Shown: positions 8,083 through 18,115 of the stretch, in pieces
Position numbering within the stretch: position 1 is the first letter of the stretch
How the letters are laid out: each line of letters begins with the position of its first letter
Source: JAFEDN01 sp963795715
GTDB taxonomy: Bacteria > Pseudomonadota > Gammaproteobacteria > Coxiellales > Coxiellaceae
DNA length: 64,000 nt
NCBI GenBank assembly: GCA_963795715.1
Contig: CAWCIY010000002.1
Coordinates: 1,736,001 to 1,800,000, forward strand
Reading direction: 5' to 3'
Notes under the pieces: model-generated
What the model saw: only the letters and a program-made list of their open reading frames with translations
Database searches by the model: none
Told to the model about the DNA's origin: nothing
Made by a program: the position numbers and the translations under genes

Positions 8083-11000
8083 TGAAAAAATATATCTGCA
8101 TACACGGGCATTTTTATCAGCCTCCACGTGAAAACCCATGGATAGGTCTGATTGAACAACAGGAATCGGCTTATCCTTATCACGATTGGAATGAACGCAT
8201 TACTGTCGAATGCTACGCCAGTAACGCCACTTCTCGTATGATGAATGAAAACAATCAAATTACAAATATTGTTAACAACTATAGCAAAATAAGTTTTAAT
8301 TTTGGTCCCACTTTATTGTCTTGGTTAGAAATGAAATTCCCAGAAATTTATCAAGCCATTTTACAAGCAGACCAAGAAAGCCAACAAAGATTATCCGGAC
8401 ATGGCAATGCCATCGCACAAGCATACAACCATTCCATATTGCCTTTATGTAATTCCCGTGATAAATACACACAAATTCTATGGGGCATACGCGATTTCAA
8501 ATTTAGATTCAAACGGGAACCCCAAGGGCTCTGGTTGCCGGAAACTGCTGTGGATTTAGAAACTTTAACTATCTTGTCTGAGTTAGGAATAAAATTCACC
8601 ATTTTGGCGCAACGTCAGGCACGACGCTTTCGCAAGTTTGGTGCAGACGAGTGGCAAAATGTCTACGACGGCAACCTCGACCCAACAGTACCTTATTCGG
8701 TATCTTTACCGAATGGCCGAAGCATCGTAATATTTTTTTATGAAGCTTCTGTAGCACAAGCAGTTGCCTTTTCAGCCATATTAAATCAAGGAGAAATATT
8801 TTGTGAACGGATTTTAAATATTTTTTCCAAAAACCCTTTGCATCCGCAGCTAGCAAGTATCGCCACCGATGGTGAAACCTATGGCCACCATTATCCTAAT
8901 GGCAATTTAGCGCTGACTTATGCGCTCAATTTTATTGAAAATAAAAAACTAGCTCAGATCAGCAATTTTAGCTATTTTTTAGCTAAATTTCCGTCTCAAA
9001 GCGAAGTCGAAATTTTTGAAAATTCCTCATGGAGTTGTGTGCACGGTATAGAGCGTTGGCGCGCTGATTGTGGCTGCAATACTTCTAAACAATCCAGTTG
9101 GCGCCAGCATTGGCGAGCACCGCTACGGGATGCTTTTGATTGGTTGCGCGATCAAATCATTCCATTATATGAAAAAAAAGCGGGGCTTTTTTTTCAAGAT
9201 CCATGGCAAGCCCGTAACGACTACATAGAAATCATTATGAATCATTCCAGAACCGCATTAAAAGAATTTTTCGACCGAAACGCTGTGCGAAATTTAACAG
9301 AGGTCGAGCAAAATTCCGCATTAAATCTTTTGCAAATACAAAGATATGCAATGCTGATGTACACCAGCTGCGGCTGGTTCTTTGATGAAGTTTCAGGTTT
9401 GGAAACAACTCAAATCATCAGCTATGCTGCTAAAACTTTACAGTTAGCTGAGTCGGCATTCGATTGCTCCTTAGAGAAAGAATTTTGCGAAAGGTTAATA
9501 AATGCCAAGAGCAACCTTAAAGATCCAGCAGACGCTAAAATTATTTACGATAATATTACCAAGAAATCTAGAAAACAAAGTCTCTTGCCTAATACCATTC
9601 ATCTCACAGGTAAACAAAGAGTGGTCATTGAAAACTTGCAGCCAGAAATTGATGAAGGTCGTTTTGCAGCAAAATATTGTATTAATGATCTTGTAAAAGT
9701 TACCACCACCATTTTTGCGGATGGACACGATGAACTGAATGCAGTTTTACAGTATCGTCATGTTGATGACACTGACTGGCAAAATCAACCTTTAAATGCT
9801 TGCGACAATGATGTTTGGCAAACTGAATTTAGGGTCAAAAATTTAGGTGAATATATTTTTACCGTATATGCATGGGTAGATTACTTTAATTCCTGGCGTA
9901 GAGATCTACTTAGCTGGATAGAAACCAAACAAAATATCAGCGTGGCTTTATTATCTGGCGCTGCATTGATTGCCGCAGCCGCAAAACGCGCCACACCCGC
10001 CGATGCGAAACGCTTGCAAAATTATGCCCAAACCGTTAAATACGCCAATGAACAGCAAGCCCTAACGATCATCACAGATCCCGAATTTATTTCCTTGATG
10101 AACACTTATCCTGATTTAGAAAACGCAACCTTTTATGATAAAAAAAACACTATCATCGTTGATAGGATAAAGGCGCGATTTAGTAGCTGGTATGAAGTTT
10201 TCCCCCGTTCGTTAGGTCAACCCCAACAGCATGGCAGCTTACAAGATCTCATAAAACATCTTCCTTATATCGCCGAAATGGGATTCGATACCGTCTATCT
10301 ACCACCCATTCATCCCATAGGCTTAACTTTCCGTAAAGGCAAAAATAATGCGCCCATTGCCGACTCTACTGAACCGGGCTGTCCCTGGGCCATCGGCTCA
10401 TCAGAAGGTGGACATACTGCTATTCACACGCAATTAGGTGATTTTAAAGATTTTCAGCAATTGATTACCAAGGCCAAAGAATATGCCCTAGAAATTGCTA
10501 TAGATTTGGCATTGCAATGTTCTCCAGATCACCCTTTTGTAGATAAACATCCGCAATGGTTTAAAAAACGCCCTGATGGTTCAATACAATATGCAGAAAA
10601 TCCGCCTAAAAAATATCAAGATATCTATCCACTCAATTTTCAAAGTGATCAATGGCAAGCTTTATGGGAGGAATGCTTAAATATTGTTTTGTTTTGGGTT
10701 AATAAAGGAATCAAAATTTTTAGGGTAGATAATCCGCACACCAAACCTTTTAATTTTTGGCAATGGTTAATTGCTTCGGTAAAATCCCAGCACCCAGAAG
10801 TTATTTTCTTATCTGAAGCATTCACTCGGCCCAGTATTATGTATTACTTATCTAAGCTAGGTTTCTCTCAATCTTACACTTATTTTACTTGGCATAACAC
10901 TAAGGCTCAATTAACCAATTACTTAACTGAAATTACCCAAACTCCGATATCAGCATATTTTCGTCCTAATTTTTGGCCGAATACACCTGATATTTTGCCG

Positions 11001-11549
11001 CAATATCTGCAAACAGGAGGCCGCCCTGCTTTTATTATTAGGCTCATATTGGCAGCCACTTTGAGCAGTAATTTTGGAATCTATGGACCCGCCTTCGAAC
11101 TGTGTGAGAATATTCCCCGAGAACCTGGAAGCGAAGGCTATTTAAACTCTGAAAAATACGAGATAAAACTATGGAATTTAGCACAACCTGAAAATATTAA
11201 GTCCATAGTGACCTTAATTAATAAAATTCGTAATGAAAATAAAGCATTACAAGCTAATGACAGTTTACTATTTCACAAAATCGACAACGAACAACTCATT
11301 TGCTACAGCAAAAATACCGCAGATAAAAGTAATAATATTTTGGTGGTAGTTAATTTAGATACGCATAATACTCAGTCCGGGTGGTTAGATCTGGCTCTCG
11401 AATCCTTCGGTATTAGCAGCAATGATGGTTATGTTTTGCTAGATTTATTAGACGGAGCTCAATATCTTTGGCGCGGGCCTCATAATTATATTGAATTGAA
11501 TCCCAGCAAGCTGCCGGCACATATATTTAAAATAGGGGAAAACATATGA
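8082..11549 (+). CDS. GH57 (DUF3536-type) glycosidase fused to GlgE maltosyltransferase
   Basis: A 1155-residue two-enzyme fusion. Residues ~1-510 are a GH57 domain (start KYICIHGHFYQPPRENPW; nucleophile Glu154 in LWLPETAVD; Asp263 in IATDGETYGHH) followed by a DUF3536-like helical region. Residues ~520-1155 are GlgE, alpha-1,4-glucan:maltose-1-phosphate maltosyltransferase: N-domain, then LPPIHPIGLTFRKGKNN, nucleophile Asp883 in IKIFRVDNPHTKP, and acid Glu912 in FLSEAFTRP. The start is ATG 8082, overlapping the treZ stop (TGATG), with AGAAGG just upstream. The frame is continuous through the junction. GlgE would extend glucan from maltose-1-phosphate; the GH57 half would hydrolyse or transfer alpha-glucan. 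Confidence 0.9.
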   Translation: MKKYICIHGHFYQPPRENPWIGLIEQQESAYPYHDWNERITVECYASNATSRMMNENNQITNIVNNYSKISFNFGPTLLSWLEMKFPEIYQAILQADQESQQRLSGHGNAIAQAYNHSILPLCNSRDKYTQILWGIRDFKFRFKREPQGLWLPETAVDLETLTILSELGIKFTILAQRQARRFRKFGADEWQNVYDGNLDPTVPYSVSLPNGRSIVIFFYEASVAQAVAFSAILNQGEIFCERILNIFSKNPLHPQLASIATDGETYGHHYPNGNLALTYALNFIENKKLAQISNFSYFLAKFPSQSEVEIFENSSWSCVHGIERWRADCGCNTSKQSSWRQHWRAPLRDAFDWLRDQIIPLYEKKAGLFFQDPWQARNDYIEIIMNHSRTALKEFFDRNAVRNLTEVEQNSALNLLQIQRYAMLMYTSCGWFFDEVSGLETTQIISYAAKTLQLAESAFDCSLEKEFCERLINAKSNLKDPADAKIIYDNITKKSRKQSLLPNTIHLTGKQRVVIENLQPEIDEGRFAAKYCINDLVKVTTTIFADGHDELNAVLQYRHVDDTDWQNQPLNACDNDVWQTEFRVKNLGEYIFTVYAWVDYFNSWRRDLLSWIETKQNISVALLSGAALIAAAAKRATPADAKRLQNYAQTVKYANEQQALTIITDPEFISLMNTYPDLENATFYDKKNTIIVDRIKARFSSWYEVFPRSLGQPQQHGSLQDLIKHLPYIAEMGFDTVYLPPIHPIGLTFRKGKNNAPIADSTEPGCPWAIGSSEGGHTAIHTQLGDFKDFQQLITKAKEYALEIAIDLALQCSPDHPFVDKHPQWFKKRPDGSIQYAENPPKKYQDIYPLNFQSDQWQALWEECLNIVLFWVNKGIKIFRVDNPHTKPFNFWQWLIASVKSQHPEVIFLSEAFTRPSIMYYLSKLGFSQSYTYFTWHNTKAQLTNYLTEITQTPISAYFRPNFWPNTPDILPQYLQTGGRPAFIIRLILAATLSSNFGIYGPAFELCENIPREPGSEGYLNSEKYEIKLWNLAQPENIKSIVTLINKIRNENKALQANDSLLFHKIDNEQLICYSKNTADKSNNILVVVNLDTHNTQSGWLDLALESFGISSNDGYVLLDLLDGAQYLWRGPHNYIELNPSKLPAHIFKIGENI

Positions 11550-13672
11550 TACTTGTCTCAAATCGGTTGCCCATGACGGTCGAAAAAAAATTGTCCGGTG
11601 GATTTAAAATAACAAAAAGCACAGGGGGTTTGGTCACTGGATTAAGAGAAATATATCGATCCGAACAATGCCATTGGGTCGGATTTAGCGGTGTTTGTGC
11701 CGATGAGCCAGGCTATCAGGAATTAAAACAGCAACTGAGTCAAGATCGGCTAGTGACTGTAGATCTAAATCAAAAAGAGTATAATGCTTTTTATAGCGGA
11801 GCCAGCAATAATGAGATTTGGCCTTTATTTCATTACTTCCCTCATGCCATAGAATCAAACCCTCAAAATTGGCCAGCCTATGAAAGTGTTAATCAAGCTT
11901 TCGCTAAAACGATCTTAGCCATCGCCAAACCAGGCGATCAAATCTGGATTCATGATTACCAATTGATGTTTTTGCCTTGGTTATTACGAAACGCTCATTT
12001 AAACTTATCCATTGCTTATTTTCATCACATTCCCTTCCCCGCCTATGAGTTGTTTCGAATTTTAAAAACCCGTACCGAAATACTTAGCGGTTTATTGGGT
12101 GCAGATTTAATTGGTTTTCATACTACTGACTACGTGAATCATTTTTTGAATAGCGTTAACAGAATTTTGGGTTGCACATCTCATTTAGATGAAGTGAGTT
12201 ATCAAGGAAGGAAAATAAAGGTCATCGCTCACCCATTAGGGGTCGATGTTAAAATGATTAACGAAGCCATCGACAAAGATATCGAAGAGGCAGATGTTTT
12301 GCATTTAGCACGTGAAATAGGCAATCGAACCGTATTACTGGGTATAGATCGCTTGGATTATATCAAAGGAATTCCAGAACGTTTGTTGGCCTTTAAACGA
12401 TTATTAGAACAATATCCGCAGCATATTGGAAAAATCACCCTAATCCAAATATGTGTGCCCACAAGGACCAATATCACTCGATATAGCGAATTACGATCAC
12501 TGGTGGAACAACTGGTTGGACAAATAAATGGTGAGTTTGGTTCTCCAGGTTACACTCCTGTGCAATATCTTTATCGGAATTTTTCTCAAGAAGAATTGGT
12601 CGCGTTTTATAAACTGGCGCGAGTCGCGGTGATTACTCCGCTGCGAGATGGCTTGAATTTGGTGTGTAAAGAGTATATCGCGGCAAGAAACGATGACGAC
12701 GGTGTAGTGATCATTAGTGAAACCGCAGGCGCAGCAGCAGAAATGGCTGAAGCCTTAATCATTAATCCATATGATATTGATCAGTTTTCTCAAGCTTTAC
12801 ACACGGCGCTTACCATGAATGCAGCCGAGCGGCATGATCGCCTAGTCAAATTACGTCAACGTATCCTTGAAAGTGACAATACAGTTTGGGCAAAATCATT
12901 TATAAAGTTTTGGCAAGAGGCGGTTAATCGTAATCAGCACACTCATCCGCAAGTTCTAGAGAACGGTATTCATCAGCTTGTGCGTGCGATTGAACAATCT
13001 TCAAAATGTTTCTTAATTTGTAATTATGAATTGACTGCTGATTTTATTTTTGGCCTGCAATTTCCGCAAAATCTGGAGATCATCTTAACAACGGATGGGG
13101 CGAAAGAAAGTTGTTTTAAAGCTTCAAATTCCAGTTTCAGTCTCATCGCCGACAATGGCGCTTCCATTCTAGTTAAAGACCACTCCCAGTGGGAAAGTCT
13201 TTATTTACAAGAAGAATTCAATAATATTAAGCCAGAAGTGAATCGTTTGTTCTCTACCTACCTCAGTTGGGTTCCTGGTTCGTATTTGGAGTATAAACCT
13301 TTCGGTGTATCATTAAACTATGATAAATCAGAACCTTTATTTGCTAAAGCGCGGGCCAGAGATTTAACCGCGGCTATTGCACAATTGCTCGAAAACACTT
13401 TGTTTAGAGTCTATCATAAAAAAAATTCTATAGAAATTAGGCCTTTATTAGCTGATAAAAACCACTCCCTAGATACATTGCTACATCGCTTACAGTATCA
13501 ATCCGAAAATCTTTTAATCACTATTAGTAATTCACTGATAGAAAATGAATTACCAGAACTACATCCAGAGCATAACATCAAGATTAATTTAACAACCACA
13601 AAAGAAGCAAAAGCATTTTTCCAAAAAATTTCAGCAAAAGCCTCTAAAACTATGCCAGGTTTATCTACCTAA
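11546..13672 (+). CDS. otsA: Trehalose-6-phosphate synthase with a degenerate C-terminal phosphatase domain
   Basis: The GT20 domain (residues ~1-465) makes trehalose-6-phosphate from UDP-glucose and glucose-6-phosphate. Seen are GGFKITKSTGGLVTGL, WIHDYQLMFLPWLLR, RLDYIKGIPERL and RDGLNLVCKEYIA. The remaining ~240 residues align in layout with a trehalose-phosphatase (HAD) domain, but the catalytic DYDGT is replaced by NYELT near residue 490, and no GDDRTDE motif follows. The phosphatase half is therefore probably inactive and structural or regulatory. ATG 11546 overlaps the previous stop (ATGA), with AGGGGA upstream. Last gene of the cluster. Confidence 0.9.
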   Translation: MILVSNRLPMTVEKKLSGGFKITKSTGGLVTGLREIYRSEQCHWVGFSGVCADEPGYQELKQQLSQDRLVTVDLNQKEYNAFYSGASNNEIWPLFHYFPHAIESNPQNWPAYESVNQAFAKTILAIAKPGDQIWIHDYQLMFLPWLLRNAHLNLSIAYFHHIPFPAYELFRILKTRTEILSGLLGADLIGFHTTDYVNHFLNSVNRILGCTSHLDEVSYQGRKIKVIAHPLGVDVKMINEAIDKDIEEADVLHLAREIGNRTVLLGIDRLDYIKGIPERLLAFKRLLEQYPQHIGKITLIQICVPTRTNITRYSELRSLVEQLVGQINGEFGSPGYTPVQYLYRNFSQEELVAFYKLARVAVITPLRDGLNLVCKEYIAARNDDDGVVIISETAGAAAEMAEALIINPYDIDQFSQALHTALTMNAAERHDRLVKLRQRILESDNTVWAKSFIKFWQEAVNRNQHTHPQVLENGIHQLVRAIEQSSKCFLICNYELTADFIFGLQFPQNLEIILTTDGAKESCFKASNSSFSLIADNGASILVKDHSQWESLYLQEEFNNIKPEVNRLFSTYLSWVPGSYLEYKPFGVSLNYDKSEPLFAKARARDLTAAIAQLLENTLFRVYHKKNSIEIRPLLADKNHSLDTLLHRLQYQSENLLITISNSLIENELPELHPEHNIKINLTTTKEAKAFFQKISAKASKTMPGLST

Positions 13673-13746
13673 ATCCCGATCCTCAGCTTGATTGACTCTT
13701 AGCATATTTTATCTTAATCTTAGCTTAGTCAAAAAGGAGGAAAACT

Positions 13747-16074
13747 ATGCGAGAATCCAATTTAGATCTGAAAATCGAAAATTCAGAACAAACTTACAAC
13801 ATAAACCCAAATACTATTTTGAATTTTAGAGATATACTCTGTTCTTCTACTACTAAGAAAGCCTTAAATTTTTATAAAAATTTGAATCAAACTGAGCAGC
13901 AACAACTTACCAGAAAGAATTTACTCCCACATCAGAGCACTGCTCTGTATTTGTGCCTAATGTTTGGGAAATCACTCAATTTGATTAAACTTTTGATTAC
14001 AGCCAATCAAGATCCTGATGTACTGACCGATAGTAAAGCCATTTTTGAAAACATATTTATTCATAGCCCAAATGCTAGGTTGAAAAATCAAAAAATAATT
14101 TTGTCATTTTTCTTAGATTTTTTTACAGAAAATAAAATTTATTATGATCCTGTTGATATACTCAAAAAAATTATGCAAAGTAAAAGTGATGATTTAGTAG
14201 CTGACTTTTTAGATCATCACCAAAACATTTTAAATCCACAGCTTTGCCAAATATTATTAGATATAGCCTGTGTGAATTATTTTAACCCATTATGTATTAG
14301 TATGTTGGTTGCATTCGGAGCAAGATTAAATTCTGACCATATAAACAATGAGGGTTTTAAAAAGTATCTATTAAAAAATAACTCCACTCGCGATCCACAT
14401 TTATTAAACCTTCTCGATTTATTAAAAAATACTAATACCCCAATTCCGATTATTTCAGATTATTTTATTAATTCTGGTTCAATAAAAAATAAAGAATTAA
14501 TTATTTCCAGTTTTCAGCAATGTGATCATAAAACCTTGTTAATGTTGGAGAATACTATAATTCAGGCGCCTATCGATGCATACGCTGGTAGGAATTTAAA
14601 AGAAATTTTATGCGACCATATCCAAATGGTTTTTAAACAAAATCCACACTATAGGATTTTCAACCCAATAAGATTTGAATATATTTTCTTAATTGCGGCT
14701 CGTACTCAACATACTTCTCTTCTCCATACCCTACTTGACCAGGGTTTAAGTTTAAGTCGTGTATTTAAGCTTGCTGATGTATGGCCTCAAAAACTGTTAT
14801 TTTTAAATGTTCAGAAAAATAGACTGGGCGATGTATTGGCATTTTATATCAATGATGATCCCAAATTATTGAATCACCTGGGATCTATATCCTATGTTAA
14901 TAGGCTTGGGCGAACACCCTCTCATTATGCAACATTGGCAATTGCTGAATTTTCAGATAAAAAAGCCATACGTACAAAACTTTCTTACGAAAATATTGAC
15001 TTGTCAGTTATCAAAGCTCACAAAAAGTTTTCAAACCTGTTTCGAACACATATACTGACACTTCAATTTGAACTATTAGGTTCAGAAGATGCCTTTGCAT
15101 ACTCTAACTTGAATGCTAATGCGCACAAACCCGATATGGTCGATCATACACCTCTCGATTATGCAGCAATGCTTGTTGATAGGAATAAAAAAATTGGTAT
15201 GATGAACACATTTTCCCGCTTTTTAGCTGAAATTTTAGTACAAATGCCCTCAGTATTAATCACCTTGATTGTTCAGTATATGGCTGACTTTGAAGGAAAT
15301 CCTGAGGAACTAATAGTAGATTGGGCAAGAAGTCTCATTAAAAATATGGATCTGTTTAGTGATCTATTTCAGGAACACATAATCAGTCCTTTAAAAAGTC
15401 ATCTTGTTGTGGGCAAGGATGCAAAAATAATTGCAAACAAAACCAATGCTTCTATCGCATGGATTGGGTTGCAGGCTTTCAATCTAGCGACATTAGTAGG
15501 AATAAAGCATCGTAATGAAGAGTTTAAGAAAGATAATCAAATGTTCAGTCAACGTAAACATCCTATCCAACATAACTCCAGGCCTGTACAATGTATTCCC
15601 AAACCTATATCGGCTATAACAACCTCATTTGGGACGCCAACTTCCCGAACTGTTCAACCCATAAGTAATCGCCCCAACTCCTCTAGCTCATCTCTTTCTC
15701 AGACTTTTAAACATGCTTACAGTTCACAGCATTTTTATCCTGCCAAACGTAATAAAAAAAGAGTCCGGCTTCAGGAGCCTGAAGACACCCATTGGAAGGA
15801 GCTTAGAACTAAGATAGCGGATTCTCTTGACGATTGTTACTTATCCGGCGGCTTGAGAAAACCAGATCTGGAAAATACATTGATTCCCTTTGTTAAAAAA
15901 ATAGAAGACGCCAGAAATGCCGCGGAACTGGATAATGCGTTAACCAATATGAAAGACTCGCTGGATGATATCAATTCCAGTTTAAGTAGAATCGCCACTA
16001 AATATGGTATGTCCTCTCTTTTAATTGACATTCTATTTAATAGCGTTCCCAGCAGTACAAGCTTAGGAGCGTGA
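13747..16074 (+). CDS. Large ankyrin-like protein, effector candidate
   Basis: 775 residues, with a very good ribosome binding site (AAGGAGG). It has no signal peptide and no enzyme motif that I recognise. Several helix-turn-helix pairs resemble ankyrin repeats (STALYLCLMFGKSLNLIKLLI; TSLLHTLLDQGLSL; GRTPSHYATLAIAEF; DHTPLDYAAML). A low-complexity Ser/Pro/Thr linker (residues ~610-660) follows, then a basic stretch (AKRNKKRVRLQEPED) and a helical C-terminus. This build is common among Dot/Icm-type effectors, but secretion is inference. It is probably monocistronic, after the trehalose cluster. Confidence 0.6.
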   Translation: MRESNLDLKIENSEQTYNINPNTILNFRDILCSSTTKKALNFYKNLNQTEQQQLTRKNLLPHQSTALYLCLMFGKSLNLIKLLITANQDPDVLTDSKAIFENIFIHSPNARLKNQKIILSFFLDFFTENKIYYDPVDILKKIMQSKSDDLVADFLDHHQNILNPQLCQILLDIACVNYFNPLCISMLVAFGARLNSDHINNEGFKKYLLKNNSTRDPHLLNLLDLLKNTNTPIPIISDYFINSGSIKNKELIISSFQQCDHKTLLMLENTIIQAPIDAYAGRNLKEILCDHIQMVFKQNPHYRIFNPIRFEYIFLIAARTQHTSLLHTLLDQGLSLSRVFKLADVWPQKLLFLNVQKNRLGDVLAFYINDDPKLLNHLGSISYVNRLGRTPSHYATLAIAEFSDKKAIRTKLSYENIDLSVIKAHKKFSNLFRTHILTLQFELLGSEDAFAYSNLNANAHKPDMVDHTPLDYAAMLVDRNKKIGMMNTFSRFLAEILVQMPSVLITLIVQYMADFEGNPEELIVDWARSLIKNMDLFSDLFQEHIISPLKSHLVVGKDAKIIANKTNASIAWIGLQAFNLATLVGIKHRNEEFKKDNQMFSQRKHPIQHNSRPVQCIPKPISAITTSFGTPTSRTVQPISNRPNSSSSSLSQTFKHAYSSQHFYPAKRNKKRVRLQEPEDTHWKELRTKIADSLDDCYLSGGLRKPDLENTLIPFVKKIEDARNAAELDNALTNMKDSLDDINSSLSRIATKYGMSSLLIDILFNSVPSSTSLGA

Positions 16075-16225
16075 GCGAAATAATTCAGGGATGACTATTT
16101 TAGCCTATTGCAACATCCTAATCCTAGGTATGAGATTTCAGACATTTTTAGACGACGAGGGCTTGATAATTCTCATTTAAGACACCCAAGGGTCTTAGAT
16201 ATAATAAGCCCAAACCGTTCCTTAA

Positions 16226-16693
16226 TTATTTTTTACGTGATTTCTTCTTTTTTGTAGATTTCTTTTGTTTACGCGTAAACAGTTTAGTGACCGCGTGAAA
16301 TGCGTTCTCCAAAGCCATATAATATTTTTGTTTTAATTTGGCATGGCCCAACTGGGCTCTTGCAGCTGCCAGTTCCTGGTTGGCTTGTTCTAAGTTCTGA
16401 TGAGCCCGCTGGTATTTGCTATCCGCTTTTTTGAACAAAGTTTTCGCCGATTTTGTGGCACTGGCTTTCATCTTTTTGACAGCATTCGACCGCACATGTT
16501 TTGCCTTTTTTTTCTCCTCCCTCCTTCTGGCGGCTTCTGCAGACAATTGTTTAATGGTATTTATCGCTTTTAAATATTCATTTTCTAAGTTCTTACGAAA
16601 TTGTATAGTAATAGCTTGTGCTTCATCATACCAGTGAGTAACCATATCAATGGGATGCAAAATTGAATTATTATTTTTTTTTGACCTTGCCAT
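16226..16693 (-). CDS. Lysine-rich coiled-coil protein
   Basis: 155 residues, strongly basic, with a long heptad-like helix (residues ~35-125, rich in Ala, Lys, Glu, Gln) and a Lys-rich end (KKSTKKKKSRKK). The start is supported by AAGGAGG on the minus strand just upstream. I do not recognise a family. The composition is like histone H1-like or nucleoid-associated bacterial proteins, so DNA or RNA binding is possible. Convergent with the ankyrin-like gene and divergent from gloB. Confidence 0.55.
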   Translation of the reverse strand: MARSKKNNNSILHPIDMVTHWYDEAQAITIQFRKNLENEYLKAINTIKQLSAEAARRREEKKKAKHVRSNAVKKMKASATKSAKTLFKKADSKYQRAHQNLEQANQELAAARAQLGHAKLKQKYYMALENAFHAVTKLFTRKQKKSTKKKKSRKK

Positions 16694-16817
16694 GAAAAAA
16701 CCTCCTTGTGAAAAATGACAATTATAACTCGGTTAAGAATAAAGTCAAAAAAAATCGCAAGGGAGAGAAGCGCAGAGCGACATTCCCCTTGGATAGAAAT
16801 TGTGCTAAACTTGGGAC

Positions 16818-17600
16818 ATGGCTATCAAGATTTATCCCCTTCGAGCGTTAAAAGACAATTATATTTGGGTACTGGCAGAAGACCAGCAGGGATTAGCCTG
16901 GGTGGTAGATCCTGGCGACGCAAAAGTAGTGATAAACCATTTAGAAGATTTGGATTTCGAATTAGAAGGAATTTTATTAACTCACCATCATCTAGATCAC
17001 AGCGGGGGTATTCCTGAATTATTAAATTATTATAAAAACATTTCAGTTTGCGGTTCATTTGAGAGTCCAGATCCCTATATCAACTTCCCCTTTAAAGAAC
17101 AGAATCAAACTTTCAATATTTTTGATATTGCTGGTCAAGCGATTAAAATTCCTGGCCATACACTCGATCATATGGCTTATTATTTGTCATCTAAACTGTT
17201 TTGTGGCGATACTTTATTTAGTGTCGGTTGTGGTAAAGTTTTCGAAGGCACCCCTCAACAAATGTATCGATCACTGCAAACACTTGCCGAATTACCCGAT
17301 AATACTTTAGTTTACTGCGGACACGAATATACTTTGGCAAATCTAAAATTCGCTAAAGTCGTGGATCCTGATAATAAAGAACTACTCCAAAAATTAAAAA
17401 AAGTAAGCGTCATCAGCGACAATAACGGTTGTACTTTACCCAGCCTCTTGGCTGAAGAAAAGCGAATCAATCCTTTTTTACGTTGCGACCAACCTGAAAT
17501 TATTGCTGCAGTTTCAGAATATGCAGGAAAAAATCTGCAAGATCCTGTAGAAGTGTTTTTTTATCTACGTCAATGGAAAAATAACCAGTCCTCACTTTGA
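16818..17600 (+). CDS. gloB: Hydroxyacylglutathione hydrolase (glyoxalase II)
   Basis: Hydrolyses S-lactoylglutathione to lactate and glutathione in methylglyoxal detoxification. 260 residues, the normal GloB length. It has the metallo-beta-lactamase motif THHHLDHSGG (His56, His58, Asp60, His61), then PGHTLDHM, FCGDTLFSVGCGKVFEGT and YCGHEYT, and the C-terminal substrate region with LPSLLAEEKRINPFLR. Divergent from the coiled-coil gene. Confidence 0.95.
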   Translation: MAIKIYPLRALKDNYIWVLAEDQQGLAWVVDPGDAKVVINHLEDLDFELEGILLTHHHLDHSGGIPELLNYYKNISVCGSFESPDPYINFPFKEQNQTFNIFDIAGQAIKIPGHTLDHMAYYLSSKLFCGDTLFSVGCGKVFEGTPQQMYRSLQTLAELPDNTLVYCGHEYTLANLKFAKVVDPDNKELLQKLKKVSVISDNNGCTLPSLLAEEKRINPFLRCDQPEIIAAVSEYAGKNLQDPVEVFFYLRQWKNNQSSL

Positions 17601-17626
17601 TACAAGCATTGTACTGGATTGCTCCG

Positions 17627-18115
17627 CTACCAAAAATCAGACTGCTTTTGTTGATAAAAATATTCCTGAATCCTCAGCAGAGTACTAGGTGAAATATCTT
17701 CAGGCAGCGCAGTTAATCTAAACCACTGAACTTCAGCAATTTCACCTCCTAAAATCACCGGATTTTGTACAAAATCTTTAACCACGTATAACACAATATA
17801 ATCGTTAACCCGCATCACTTTATGAAAATACACGCCAAACAAATCCAAAGCACCCAAAGCCTCCACCCCGCTTTCTTCGCGCAATTCGCGTACAGCAGCT
17901 ATTCTTGCAGGCTCGCCAGGAAAAACGCCACCTCCAGGAAAGTGCCAATGATCCATATAGGTATGTTTTATTAATAAAATTTCTTGCTGGCTATTGAATA
18001 CTAAAGTACGCACCCCTACGGTAGAAGCACCCAACAACCATTGTAGTGTACGTATAATTTTAGTGAGTATTTTATAATAACCGCTAACCAAATAATTTCT
18101 TTTCACAGCTTCCAC
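17627..18115 (-). CDS. Nudix hydrolase
   Basis: 162 residues with a Nudix box at about residues 63-85 (GGGVFPGE...AAVRELREESGVEA). This family cleaves nucleoside diphosphate-linked compounds; the substrate cannot be told. It starts with GTG directly after the stop of the upstream carboxypeptidase gene, so it is probably co-transcribed with the M32 pair. Confidence 0.85.
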   Translation of the reverse strand: MEAVKRNYLVSGYYKILTKIIRTLQWLLGASTVGVRTLVFNSQQEILLIKHTYMDHWHFPGGGVFPGEPARIAAVRELREESGVEALGALDLFGVYFHKVMRVNDYIVLYVVKDFVQNPVILGGEIAEVQWFRLTALPEDISPSTLLRIQEYFYQQKQSDFW

